A stretch of DNA of 13,336 bases from Pseudomonadota bacterium (GTDB taxonomy: Bacteria; Bdellovibrionota_C; UBA2361; OMIW01), in NCBI GenBank assembly GCA_900299205.1, contig OMIW01000117.1, forward strand, positions 1 to 13,336, in the 5' to 3' direction. The position numbers and the translations under genes are program-made. Positions within the stretch are counted from its first letter, which is position 1, and every line of letters starts with the position of its first letter. Positions 5,929 through 13,286 of the stretch are shown here, piece after piece. The notes below the pieces were generated by a model that worked only from the letters and a program-made list of their open reading frames with translations, searched no databases and was not told the origin of the DNA.

Positions 5929-7485
5929 ATGGCGCGGCGTGCGGGGGTGTTAAGGAATAAAGGGTTACGGAGGATAATGCTCAGAACTCCTTTGAATCCG
6001 GGGGTAGCAGGCCGGGTCGCTACCCTCGGTATTATTGTCGTGATGTCGGCCTCGTGTGCTACCGATCCGGGCCGGATGACGGGAATCGGAGCGGCAACTG
6101 GTGGCGCGATTGGCGCTGGCTTGGGAGCGTTGGTCGGGGCCCAAGCGGGAGATCCGACAACTGGTCTTCTTCTTGGGGGAGCGGCGGGCTCAGTAGCGGG
6201 TGGGGTAGTTGCGAATCAATTTGAGGCTGAGGATCGGTATCAGGATGAGGCTCAGGCCCTTGCGCGACAACAAGGACTCCAGATATCGCGGCAGAGGCGG
6301 GAGATTGCGACCTTGAGGAGTCAAGGGCTGCTTGATGATTCTCCGGCGGCAACAGATATCTATCCGACCTCTCGGGTGACACAAAGGGACTATCGGATTT
6401 CAGCCTCTTCACAGCGGGGACTCAAGCCGATGGATCAGGAGGATCTTCGGGCGATTTACGTTGAAAGGAGGAACGGTCTTGCAGCGCGTTCCGATGAAAC
6501 GGGCTTCGAGGGAAGGACGGAAAGATTTGAGAACAAAAACGTCCCGACCTCCGAGTTAGGTAGTATCTCTCAGGGAGAGCCTTCATCCCGCAGCCCATCG
6601 GCTCAGGTTCCCGCGGTGGCAGTGGCGCCGGCGCAGCGTCGTCCATCTCAAGTCGTCGCAGATAATAGTTTGCACAAAGGTAAGGCGGTCGACCCTGAAG
6701 CTCGTACCTCGCCAACAGAGAGTAGTCAGCGTTCAGACCGAGGAGGCCCTCTTCCCAGTCCATTAGTCGAGAAAAAGGTTCTCCAACAAAGCGCGACTCA
6801 GGAGAAGCTTGAAAAGACTCGAGTTCTCGCCAGTGCACCAAAGGCTCGGCAAGAGAGTACAGGGATATCGGAGGTAAAGACAGTCGGCGGCCCGAAGGGT
6901 GACTCTCGGTTACCAGAATCTAAGGTCGTTAAGAAAACAGAACTTGCTCAAAGTGAGATAAAGCCCTGGGATAGTCGTATTCGTGAATCATCGAGGGGTG
7001 ATAGCTCCAAGGTTTCTGTGCCCGTGCGGAAGGCTCCGGGTCTTGAATCTTCCCGAGAGATGAATAAGGTGGCAGCTCGAGAGGAGGTGATACCGGCCTC
7101 TGCGAGGGTCGTACCGGTAGCACGACCGAAGGAGTTGCAATCGACGGATACCTCGAAGCCACTGGTTGAGGATAACGCTGCATTACTGGAGAAGCCGAGT
7201 GGCGTGCAACAGGTGGGCGGAAAGGCATCGCCGGGTGAATGTGCGCAGGCTGCACAGGAAATAGAAAAGTCAAATCAGTCATCTGAATCTTCTGAGAAGC
7301 TATTTCACTATCGCAGGGCGTTGCGCCTGTGTCCCTCTGATGCGCGATATCACATCAAGCTTGGAGACCACTACCGATCCCTGAAGCGATTGGCTGATGC
7401 AAATTTTGAATACAAGGAGGCGCTTGCTCTTGATCCTGCAAACGGAGAGGCCAAGCAACGGATGGAAGACTTAAAAAACGGATAA
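5929..7485 (+). CDS. Glycine-zipper exported protein with C-terminal TPR
   Basis: 518 residues. A signal peptide ends at SASC-A (Cys43). The lipobox is imperfect, with Ser rather than Leu/Val at -3, so either lipidation or ordinary signal peptidase cleavage is possible. Residues 52-94 form a glycine zipper (GGAIGAGLGALVGAQAG and GGAAGSVAGG), which in related families inserts in or lines a membrane. A charged helix follows (about 98-133). Residues 135-430 are polar, Ser/Lys/Arg/Glu-rich and probably disordered. The last 80 or so residues form TPR-like helices ('YRRALRLCPSDARYHIKLGDHYR', written here without its end, then 'EYKEALALDPANGEAKQRM'). I chose the ATG at 5929 for GGAGG nine bases upstream; a TTG at 5911 and an ATG at 5977 (shorter signal peptide, GGAGG only three bases away) are alternatives. 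It is followed after 16 bp by a second gene with the same N-terminal module. Probably an envelope scaffold; function unknown. Confidence 0.75.
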   Translation: MARRAGVLRNKGLRRIMLRTPLNPGVAGRVATLGIIVVMSASCATDPGRMTGIGAATGGAIGAGLGALVGAQAGDPTTGLLLGGAAGSVAGGVVANQFEAEDRYQDEAQALARQQGLQISRQRREIATLRSQGLLDDSPAATDIYPTSRVTQRDYRISASSQRGLKPMDQEDLRAIYVERRNGLAARSDETGFEGRTERFENKNVPTSELGSISQGEPSSRSPSAQVPAVAVAPAQRRPSQVVADNSLHKGKAVDPEARTSPTESSQRSDRGGPLPSPLVEKKVLQQSATQEKLEKTRVLASAPKARQESTGISEVKTVGGPKGDSRLPESKVVKKTELAQSEIKPWDSRIRESSRGDSSKVSVPVRKAPGLESSREMNKVAAREEVIPASARVVPVARPKELQSTDTSKPLVEDNAALLEKPSGVQQVGGKASPGECAQAAQEIEKSNQSSESSEKLFHYRRALRLCPSDARYHIKLGDHYRSLKRLADANFEYKEALALDPANGEAKQRMEDLKNG

Positions 7486-7501
7486 GTGAGGAAAAAGTTT
7501 T

Positions 7502-8257
7502 ATGGCGTTAGTTGTAACTAAAAAAGGCAGAGATTCCCAAAACGGTTGGAGGGGCTTTTTAAATCCATTTGCTGCGGTGGTATTGCTGTCGCTGTGTGTC
7601 ATGTCGGGGTGTGCTGGAGGATTACGAGCGCCGAATGCTCGCGAAAAAGGCGCTCTCGCGGGAGGAGCACTTGGAGCGGGTCTTGGAGCAATTGTCGGGA
7701 ATCAGGTCGGTAATCCTGGAGCTGGTGTTGCAATCGGTACGGCCTTCGGAGCGCTCTCAGGAGGGGTCATCGGTCATGAGATACAACGTGGCAACGAGGA
7801 GATGGCCGAGCGGGACGATCGGATCTCCCGCAATGAAGAGATGTTGGCGGAGAATCGGCGACTTCTCGAGGGACTTCGAGCAGGTGGCCTCGATGTCCGG
7901 GAGACTGAGAGGGGTATTGTTGCGAACCTTCCTGATGTCCTCTTCCAGTTTGGGAGGTCGGATCTGACTATCGGCGCTCGAGATGCCGTAGCGCAGATAG
8001 CTCGCGTCGCTGACCGGGCTCCCGGGCGGCGAATCTCGATAGAAGGGCATACCGATTCAGTAGGCTCTCCTGATTTTAACTATAGGCTGTCTCAGCAGCG
8101 GGCACGTTCCGTGGCGGATGAGCTTGTCGCCTCAGGTATCGCGGGATCTCGGGTTCGGACTCGAGGTTTTGGGGAGGACCGTCCAATTTCCTCAAACGAC
8201 TCGGATGATGGTCGTCGGCGGAATCGACGGGTCGAGGTAATTATCGAAAACCGTTAG
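7502..8257 (+). CDS. OmpA-family peptidoglycan-binding lipoprotein, glycine-zipper type
   Basis: 251 residues. The signal peptide ends in MSGC with Cys37 as the lipidation site. A glycine zipper follows (about 50-90, GGALGAGLGAIVGNQVG then GTAFGALSGGVIG), then a charged helix (92-127) and an OmpA C-terminal domain (about 140-250). The OmpA core is complete: VLFQFG, IEGHTDSVGS (180-189), Asp191 and Arg200 at the positions that hold meso-diaminopimelate in OmpA/Pal, and the final NRRVEVII (241-248). The layout resembles YiaD/YfiB-type lipoproteins that tie the outer membrane to the cell wall. The ATG at 7502 has AGGA about nine bases upstream and lies 16 bp after the previous stop, so both genes share a transcript. 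Its first 130 residues match those of the upstream gene in order and spacing, which suggests tandem duplication. Confidence 0.92.
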   Translation: MALVVTKKGRDSQNGWRGFLNPFAAVVLLSLCVMSGCAGGLRAPNAREKGALAGGALGAGLGAIVGNQVGNPGAGVAIGTAFGALSGGVIGHEIQRGNEEMAERDDRISRNEEMLAENRRLLEGLRAGGLDVRETERGIVANLPDVLFQFGRSDLTIGARDAVAQIARVADRAPGRRISIEGHTDSVGSPDFNYRLSQQRARSVADELVASGIAGSRVRTRGFGEDRPISSNDSDDGRRRNRRVEVIIENR

Positions 8258-8312
8258 TTCGTGGGGTGAGTCCCTCCCAATCGGACTCCTTGAGCAACGA
8301 GGAACGGCCTGA

Positions 8313-8352
8313 ACATCAATCATCTACTCTTTGAAGGGTGGATGGTTGATGT
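8313..8352 (+). terminator. Long hairpin after OmpA-family gene
   Basis: Bases 8313-8331 pair with 8334-8352 without a bulge, giving 18 or so pairs with a TTGA loop. Three pairs (8320-8345, 8325-8340, 8328-8337) are G-U wobbles in a rightward RNA but A-C mismatches in a leftward one, so it looks built for the + strand transcript ending 56 bases upstream. The following tract is GTCTTTCCC, weak in T, so it may act as an end-protecting stem rather than a classical terminator. Confidence 0.55.
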
Positions 8353-8384
8353 GTCTTTCCCGGAAAAAAACTAACAAATGTTGC

Positions 8385-8420
8385 CGGCGGCCAGTGATCA
8401 GTAGTTCACGAGAGCCGCCG
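8385..8420 (-). terminator. GC-rich hairpin after clpX
   Basis: CGGCGGC (8385-8391) pairs with GCCGCCG (8414-8420), and GTGA/TCAC (8394-8397, 8406-8409) can extend it inward past a small internal loop. It lies about 30 bases beyond the clpX stop codon. On the leftward RNA a seven-T run comes only about 14 bases after the stem (8364-8370), so terminator function is plausible but not textbook. Confidence 0.4.
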
Positions 8421-8450
8421 TTTCACCTCGTTGTGGCCAGCGAACTAGGA

Positions 8451-9713
8451 CTAGGACGCCAATTTTTTGCGTTCATCACCCCCAAGCACAACCATCGGCT
8501 GATCTGAGCCGAGAATGACACCAGGGGTAATAACAATTTCTTTGATGTTTGGATTGCTCGGGACATCGAACATTACATCAAGCATCGCCTTTTCAATAAT
8601 CGCTCGAAGCCCTCGGGCACCCGATTTTCGCTCAAGAGCTTTCGTCGCAACGGCTTCAAGGGCATCGGCCGTAAAGGTTAATTCAACGTTGTCCATCGAG
8701 AGGAGGTGCCTGTACTGCTTAACAAGAGCATTGCGTGGCTTTGTGAGAACCTCAACAAGAGCCGCCTGATCGAGTTGGTCAAGAGGGGCAATAACTGGAA
8801 TACGACCGACAAATTCTGGAATCATTCCGAATTTTACGAGATCCTCGGTTTCGAGATCCCGTAGAAGTGAGGAGTCGTCTTTTGCCACTCGGGCCGTGGT
8901 CTGCCCAAATCCGAGGGTTTTCTTGCCAATTCGTTGTTTGACAATCCGATCAAGCCCCTCGAATGCACCCCCGATAATAAAAAGAATATTAGTGGTATCT
9001 ACCTGGATGAATTCTTGTTGGGGGTGCTTTCGCCCCCCTTTGGGAGGCACATTTGCCCGAGTACCCTCAAGAATCTTAAGCAACGCTTGTTGAACTCCCT
9101 CTCCCGAAACATCTCGAGTCACCGAGGGAGTTTCGCTTTTCCTCGCTATTTTATCGATTTCATCGATGTAGACGATTCCACGCTGGGCGCGCTCTAGATC
9201 GTAATCACAGGCCTGAAGGAGATTGACGATTATATTCTCAACATCCTCACCTACGTATCCAGCCTCAGTAAGGCTGGTGGCATCGGCGATGGTGAACGGA
9301 ACGTTAAGCACTCGGGCCAATGTTTGTGCCAGAAGTGTTTTTCCCGAGCCAGTCGGACCGATAAGGAGTACGTTTGATTTCTGAATTTCTACAGGTTGTC
9401 TTTTAAGGGAGTTGTTTTGAATGCGTTTGTAATGATTGTGGACGGCGACCGCAAGAACCCTCTTGGCGTAGTCTTGCCCGATTATGTATTCATCGAGCTC
9501 GCTCTTGATGTCGAGCGGGGTGGGGACGAAGACCTTATCTCCTGACGGGGTATCTCCCCGAATCTCTTCGGTGAGTATGTCGTTACAAAGGTCTACGCAC
9601 TCATCGCAGATAAAGACCCCTGGGCCGGCTACAAGCTTTCTTACTTCGTCCTGGTTCTTGCCGCAGAACGAACAGACTAGTTGCGAGCCACCCTTAACGC
9701 CATCTTTCGCCAT
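8451..9713 (-). CDS. clpX: ATP-dependent Clp protease ATP-binding subunit ClpX
   Basis: 420 residues, the usual ClpX length. ClpX is a hexameric AAA+ unfoldase that feeds tagged proteins to ClpP. The N-terminal zinc-binding domain has Cys14, Cys17, Cys36 and Cys39. Walker A is GPTGSGKT (119-126), Walker B VYIDEID (181-187), the GYVG pore loop is at 152-155, the RKH loop at 228-230, and the sensor-2 Arg370 is in GARGLR. The ClpP-docking loop reads LGFG (267-270), so ClpP binding is expected to be retained. I chose the ATG at 9713 because GGAGG stands seven bases upstream; the frame stays open to 9809 and an ATG at 9755 is possible, but those would add a non-conserved leader. clpP, tig and lon, the usual neighbours, are absent here. 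The gene converges on the envelope block and diverges from the small gene at 10046. Confidence 0.97.
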   Translation of the reverse strand: MAKDGVKGGSQLVCSFCGKNQDEVRKLVAGPGVFICDECVDLCNDILTEEIRGDTPSGDKVFVPTPLDIKSELDEYIIGQDYAKRVLAVAVHNHYKRIQNNSLKRQPVEIQKSNVLLIGPTGSGKTLLAQTLARVLNVPFTIADATSLTEAGYVGEDVENIIVNLLQACDYDLERAQRGIVYIDEIDKIARKSETPSVTRDVSGEGVQQALLKILEGTRANVPPKGGRKHPQQEFIQVDTTNILFIIGGAFEGLDRIVKQRIGKKTLGFGQTTARVAKDDSSLLRDLETEDLVKFGMIPEFVGRIPVIAPLDQLDQAALVEVLTKPRNALVKQYRHLLSMDNVELTFTADALEAVATKALERKSGARGLRAIIEKAMLDVMFDVPSNPNIKEIVITPGVILGSDQPMVVLGGDERKKLAS

Positions 9714-10045
9714 CCAGCGTCCTCCCAGAAGATTTTGCTCTGCTACTTGAGACATACCCCCTCTAAGCCCCTCGGGAGGGACCTCAGCTTGGTATGACCG
9801 TGCACCCAACTTCTACCTAATGAGATGCACCCCTTCGGCATTCGGTGTGACATTAGGGAGATAAAATATTAAACGCTGTATAAGGCGCGAGGGGAGGAGC
9901 CATAGTAAGATGAATCGTTCCAAGAGCTTGGAGGAAGCTTGTTTTCGGGATGACCTTTTAACGAATCTGCATTACCCTAAGGGGATAAAAAGATGCGCCG
10001 TATCAGGTTGGCGCGTCTTAAGATGATTGATTGCGGGGGATCAGG
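9714..10045. other. Divergent intergenic region between clpX and small gene
   Basis: 332 bp. The clpX frame stays open to 9809, but the better start is 9713, so I treat this as regulatory DNA. It holds CCAAG-AG-CTTGG (9920-9931), a second AGCTTG exactly 11 bp after the first (9925-9930, 9936-9941), and a 10-bp hairpin (9990-10019). AT-rich tracts at 9862-9873 could supply -10 elements, but I found no -35/-10 pair good enough to call for either gene. Confidence 0.4.
9990..10019 (+). promoter_or_regulatory. Leader hairpin before the 65-residue gene
   Basis: AAGATGCGCC (9990-9999) pairs with GGCGCGTCTT (10010-10019) over 10 bp, with one G-U wobble in the rightward RNA, around a 10-base loop. 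It ends about 15 bases before the GGGGGA ribosome site at 10035-10040. On the leftward strand it would be followed by TTTTATCC, so it could instead be a weak leftward terminator, though the wobble pair becomes a mismatch there. Confidence 0.35.
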
Positions 10046-10243
10046 ATGGGTAAGACAACGTTTAAGCCGAATGACCGGGTCAAGCGAGTGTTCGGTGGGG
10101 GATGTGTCGGTACTGTTCAGGAGGTTAGAGCGGAGGTGTCGGTGTCCTCTGAGCCGAAGCGGGAGGTTGGCTACATCATCGTGGTGCTGTGGGATAATGG
10201 CACCCTCTCCTCATTCAGCCCTGACGGCCTCGTCGCCGTTTAG
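10046..10243 (+). CDS. Small SH3-like/KOW-like protein of unknown function
   Basis: 65 residues, with no signal peptide or membrane segment, so cytoplasmic. The pattern 'F.PNDRV...FGGGCVGTVQEV' (6-27), then 'VLWDNGTLSSFSPDGLVAV' (47-65), is typical of small SH3-like beta-barrels, the shape shared by KOW, CarD N-terminal and Tudor-like domains that bind RNA polymerase, ribosomes or nucleic acid. I do not recognise the specific family. The ATG at 10046 is chosen for GGGGGA about five bases upstream; the frame opens earlier with a TTG at 10031. It stands alone on its strand, divergent from clpX, and its stop lies only 12 bp from the stop of the convergent plsY. An overlapping long frame from 9993 is a shadow of plsY and this gene. 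Confidence 0.65.
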   Translation: MGKTTFKPNDRVKRVFGGGCVGTVQEVRAEVSVSSEPKREVGYIIVVLWDNGTLSSFSPDGLVAV

Positions 10244-10255
10244 CGTCCGCTTTGA

Positions 10256-10870
10256 TTATCGGGGCGTTTCGACCGGTGGTTTTGGTGAGCCGCCGAGGGA
10301 AAAAGTCGGCTCCTTGCCCGAGAGGATACGTTCGATGTTAGGTCGGTGCCTCCAGATCACAAGAGCGCCGATCGTTGCCAGGGGCCACCATAGTTCGAAC
10401 GGAATACCGACCACAACTCCCACCAGCGGTACTCCGACGGCAGCTGCGAGAGAGGCTACTGAGACCGTCTGCGAAATTTTAAATGTCGCCAAGAAGATAG
10501 CTATAGCAGTAGCACTCAGAAGGGGAGATACGACGGCGATTACCCCGAGACTTGTTGCCACACCCTTCCCTCCGGTAAGAATCCCAGGAATGCTGAAGCA
10601 GTGACCGGACACGGTTGCCAGACCAGCAATCGCGGCTCCGGAGGAAGAGTCGAGGTACCAATAGCCTATCAACGCACCAGATATCCCCTTCGCGATATCT
10701 CCGGCGAGGGTAATGATTCCGGCAGCCTTCCCGGCGGTCCTCGCCACATTCGTAGCACCCACATTGCCGCTTCCCGCGCGCGTAATTTCGATGCCCCGAG
10801 CTTTGGCGACCATTCGCCCCGTGGGCACGGTTCCGAGGAGATAGGCGACAAAAATAATCAGTAAATTCAT
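10256..10870 (-). CDS. plsY: Acyl-phosphate glycerol-3-phosphate acyltransferase PlsY
   Basis: 204 residues, normal for the family. PlsY is an inner-membrane enzyme that moves the acyl chain from acyl-phosphate to glycerol-3-phosphate, the first step of phospholipid synthesis in the PlsX/PlsY route. The three conserved motifs are present: SGNVGATNVAR (34-44), FSIPGILTGGKGVATS (92-107) and the loop with RHRPNIERILSG (174-185). Hydrophobic segments at about 3-15, 48-72, 78-90, 103-130 and 138-172 match its multi-pass topology. The N-terminus MNLLIIFVAYLLGTVP is typical, supporting the ATG at 10870, although no Shine-Dalgarno sequence is visible. It is the last gene of the def-fmt-rpe-plsY group, 62 bp after rpe. 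plsX is not in the window. Confidence 0.95.
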   Translation of the reverse strand: MNLLIIFVAYLLGTVPTGRMVAKARGIEITRAGSGNVGATNVARTAGKAAGIITLAGDIAKGISGALIGYWYLDSSSGAAIAGLATVSGHCFSIPGILTGGKGVATSLGVIAVVSPLLSATAIAIFLATFKISQTVSVASLAAAVGVPLVGVVVGIPFELWWPLATIGALVIWRHRPNIERILSGKEPTFSLGGSPKPPVETPR

Positions 10871-10932
10871 GGCTAATTAAGAACGAACGGAATTCAGGAA
10901 ATTCTTCTCGGGAACCTCTTGTGGACACGCAT

Positions 10933-11592
10933 TTAACCGTTCCGAGCAATCGATTGGAGTTCACGAAAGCGCGTGGCAACATTCTGTGCGGCGAAAAGAG
11001 CGGTCCCAGTAACAAGGAGTGATGCTCCGGCGGTAACGCACTGTGGGATTGTGAGGTCGTTAACTCCGCCATCAACCTCGATAAGGGTTGCAGCGCCTCT
11101 TTCATTAATAATATCAGCAATTTCCCGAACTTTTTCCAAGCATTTTGGAATGAATGGTTGCCCCCCCCATCCCGGATTCACCGTCATAACGAGAATGACG
11201 TCAGTTATTTCTATAACCTCGCGAAGGAGGGATGCGGGAGTCCCCGGATTAATTGCGACCCCCGCTGAAATCCCCAGTTGCTTGATTCGACCTAGCACCC
11301 GGTGAAGATGGGGTGTTGCCTCTTGATGGACAATGATGCGATCAGCACCTGCTTCGGCAAAGGTCTCGAGGTGTCGCTCCGGACTAACGGTCATGAGGTG
11401 AGCCTCAACGACCGGCGATCCGAGCGACTTCGCCAAGGTGACCATGTTGCTCCCAAATGTTATGGGGGGCACAAACTGACCGTCCATTATGTCGACATGA
11501 ATAACCTGGGCACCTGCTGTTAAAACCGTTGCGACGCTGGCACTCAGGTCTCCGAAAGGGGCGGCGAGAAGGGAAGGGGCTATTTCAATCAT
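10933..11592 (-). CDS. rpe: Ribulose-phosphate 3-epimerase
   Basis: 219 residues, standard length. Rpe interconverts ribulose-5-phosphate and xylulose-5-phosphate in the pentose phosphate pathway and the Calvin cycle; it is a cytoplasmic metal-dependent TIM barrel. Visible active-site elements are Ser7 in APSLLAA, His32 and Asp34 in HVDIMDG, His65 in EAHLM, the phosphate and substrate loop MTVNPGWGGQPF (136-147) and Asp174 in EVDGG. The usual Asp-Val-His before the second histidine reads Glu-Ala-His, a mild variant. The ATG at 11592 starts 6 bp after the fmt stop, so translational coupling is likely; no Shine-Dalgarno sequence is visible. Gene order def-fmt-rpe recalls the common def-fmt-rsmB-rpe arrangement, with rsmB missing. 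Confidence 0.97.
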   Translation of the reverse strand: MIEIAPSLLAAPFGDLSASVATVLTAGAQVIHVDIMDGQFVPPITFGSNMVTLAKSLGSPVVEAHLMTVSPERHLETFAEAGADRIIVHQEATPHLHRVLGRIKQLGISAGVAINPGTPASLLREVIEITDVILVMTVNPGWGGQPFIPKCLEKVREIADIINERGAATLIEVDGGVNDLTIPQCVTAGASLLVTGTALFAAQNVATRFRELQSIARNG

Positions 11593-11598
11593 GGTGTA

Positions 11599-12645
11599 TC
11601 AGTCGTTCAGGGAGGAGGTCGATTTCGGTGAGGTCTCTGAGCCTTCTCCCGCCTTAGCGCCCAGAATCATCCCGCTCCGAAGAGAGCGGCCACGGAGGAG
11701 GTCTTCAATCGTAACCGGTTGACGTCCCTCTCGCTGAACAACTCGAGGGGCAAGGGTACCAGAGCCAGTTGCGATAAGACAGGGTGGATAACCATCCTGA
11801 ACGATCACCTCGCCAGGAACGAGGCCTAACGGTGTCTCGTCATCATGCGCCAACCCTTCAAGAATCCGAAAACGCTCCTTATCTAGATGGGTAAAGGCAC
11901 CCGGCGAGGGAGAAAGCCCAAGCACCTTGCGCTGTATCTCGCGAGCCGAGCAACTCCAGTCGATCTCCCCCTCATCGCGCCCCAGCTTGTGGGCGTACGT
12001 TATTCCGACTGAGCTCTGGGGCTCTGGCACCCGCTCTCCGGCGAGAATCAGCGCCAGATCTGAGGCGATGAGGGTACAAGCCTCTTGGCAGAGCCGGTCG
12101 TGAAGAGAGCCGGTTGTCTCGGTTGGTCCAATCGGAACTCTCACCGAAGAAAATATCGGGCCAGTATCGAGGCCCTCCTCCATCTGCATGAGACAAATCC
12201 CTGTTTCACGATCGCCCGCCATTACGGCTCGATGAATGGGGGCAGCTCCCCGCCATCGGGGAAGAAGCGATGCATGAACATTAATACATCGGTGATGCAT
12301 TTTTTCTAGGAACGCCGGCGGGAGCAGTCCCCCATACGCAACCACCACTGCCCCGGCTGTCGGTTCGCAGCTATCGATGAACGCATCAACTTCAGCCTTT
12401 TCCCTCTTAATTGATAATGGTTGCAGAACGGGGATTCCCCATTTTTCCGCCGTCTGCTTGACCGGCGGCGCCGCGAGCCGTTTTCCACGCCCGGCAGGTC
12501 GGTCTGGCTGAGAGATAACGAAGGCCACCTTGAACTGAGGCATCGTCAGAATATGCTGGAGAATACGATCGGCGAACACGGGGGTCCCGAGGAATCCGAT
12601 GCGGAGAGGGGGGGACGCGCTGAGGGAGTTCTCGAAAGCGTTCAT
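11599..12645 (-). CDS. fmt: Methionyl-tRNA formyltransferase
   Basis: 348 residues, longer than the usual 310-320, partly through a 13-residue N-terminal lead and a charged C-terminal tail. Fmt uses 10-formyltetrahydrofolate to formylate initiator Met-tRNA. The catalytic Asn-His-Asp set is visible as Asn122 and His124 (INVHASLLP) and Asp160 (EGLDTGPIF). The folate-site signature SLLPRWRGAAPI (126-137) is intact. The N-terminal Rossmann core begins at LRIGFLGTPVFA (14-25), and the PDRPAGRGKRL loop (47-57) is the tRNA-contacting insertion. The C-terminal barrel domain runs from about 220 to 330. The ATG at 12645 has no good ribosome site; a start nearer residue 14 cannot be excluded. It lies 46 bp after def, whose product later removes the formyl group. 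Confidence 0.97.
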   Translation of the reverse strand: MNAFENSLSASPPLRIGFLGTPVFADRILQHILTMPQFKVAFVISQPDRPAGRGKRLAAPPVKQTAEKWGIPVLQPLSIKREKAEVDAFIDSCEPTAGAVVVAYGGLLPPAFLEKMHHRCINVHASLLPRWRGAAPIHRAVMAGDRETGICLMQMEEGLDTGPIFSSVRVPIGPTETTGSLHDRLCQEACTLIASDLALILAGERVPEPQSSVGITYAHKLGRDEGEIDWSCSAREIQRKVLGLSPSPGAFTHLDKERFRILEGLAHDDETPLGLVPGEVIVQDGYPPCLIATGSGTLAPRVVQREGRQPVTIEDLLRGRSLRSGMILGAKAGEGSETSPKSTSSLND

Positions 12646-12691
12646 GGTGGATCTTATTCCTGATGACCGTTATTGCCTGAATGGACGAGAG

Positions 12692-13189
12692 TCACGCAGG
12701 CTTGTGCTTTGCCCACCAACGGCGGAATAGGTCCCGCTTCAGTTGACTGAGGTGGTCGATAAAAAGAACGCCGTCAAGATGATCGATCTCGTGTTGAAAG
12801 CAAACTGCTTGTAACCCCTCGGCCTCAATCGTTAGGGGATTACCAGAGGGATCAAAGCCAGCTATTTTAACCGAGGCGGATCGACCTACCATCCCGCGGT
12901 ATCCAGGAATACTGAGACATCCCTCTTCCCACTGGACGGCGCCGGCACGCTCAACGATTATTGGATTGATGATGCACACAGGAGCGTTTCGCTCTGTTGA
13001 TACATCGGCGACAAAAACCCGCTGCGAGACTCCCACTTGAGGCGCCGCAAGACCGACACCATCCGCGTGATACATCGTCTCCACCATATCTGCAGCGAGC
13101 TTTCGCACTTCACTGGAATACTCAGTTACCTCTGCGGCTCTGCGAGTAAGAACGGGGTCAGGATAAATAATGAGGGGAAGAACGCTCAT
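12692..13189 (-). CDS. def: Peptide deformylase
   Basis: 165 residues, typical for the type 1 enzyme. Def removes the N-formyl group from new proteins using a bound metal ion. The three family motifs are intact: GVGLAAPQVG (44-53, Gln51), EEGCLSIPG (88-96, Cys91 metal ligand) and QHEIDHLDG (132-140, His133 and His137 metal ligands, Glu134 catalytic). The ATG at 13189 is preferred. The frame stays open to a TTG at 13237, but that would place the start inside the predicted promoter, and the family N-terminus begins with a short strand such as 'LPLIIYPDPVL', as here. The ribosome site is weak (GGG eight bases upstream). It is the first gene of the leftward operon with fmt, rpe and plsY. Confidence 0.97.
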   Translation of the reverse strand: MSVLPLIIYPDPVLTRRAAEVTEYSSEVRKLAADMVETMYHADGVGLAAPQVGVSQRVFVADVSTERNAPVCIINPIIVERAGAVQWEEGCLSIPGYRGMVGRSASVKIAGFDPSGNPLTIEAEGLQAVCFQHEIDHLDGVLFIDHLSQLKRDLFRRWWAKHKPA

Positions 13190-13227
13190 AACAACCCAGG
13201 AAGGAACACATGCGAAGGGTGTCAACA

Positions 13228-13255
13228 AGACTAGCACAGCACCCCTCTAATTCAA
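13228..13255 (-). promoter_or_regulatory. Extended -10 promoter for the def operon
   Basis: On the - strand TTGAAT (complement of 13250-13255) and TAGTCT (complement of 13228-13233) are separated by 16 bp, and TGC directly precedes the -10, an extended -10 element. Transcription would start near 13221, about 30 bases before the def ATG. An overlapping TTGACT at 13254-13259 offers an alternative -35 at a spacing of 21, too long to be preferred. Confidence 0.5.
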
Positions 13256-13259
13256 GTCA

Positions 13260-13286
13260 ACGCGCCTGATTAGGGAGGGGGCGCGT
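13260..13286. promoter_or_regulatory. Inverted repeat next to def promoter
   Basis: ACGCGCC (13260-13266) and GGCGCGT (13280-13286) are a perfect 7-bp inverted repeat with a 13-base spacer, starting four bases upstream of the -35 of the def promoter. It could be the end hairpin of a leftward gene outside the window, or a protein-binding site. Neither strand has a T-run after it. Confidence 0.35.

Noticed and set aside
9993-10604. 203-codon + strand frame across the small gene and plsY
   Set aside because: It overlaps two better-supported genes, has no domain, and its reading through plsY is antisense.
10479-11120. 213-codon - strand frame across the rpe-plsY junction
   Set aside because: It is in the wrong frame relative to both PlsY and Rpe, whose motifs are complete, so it is a shadow.
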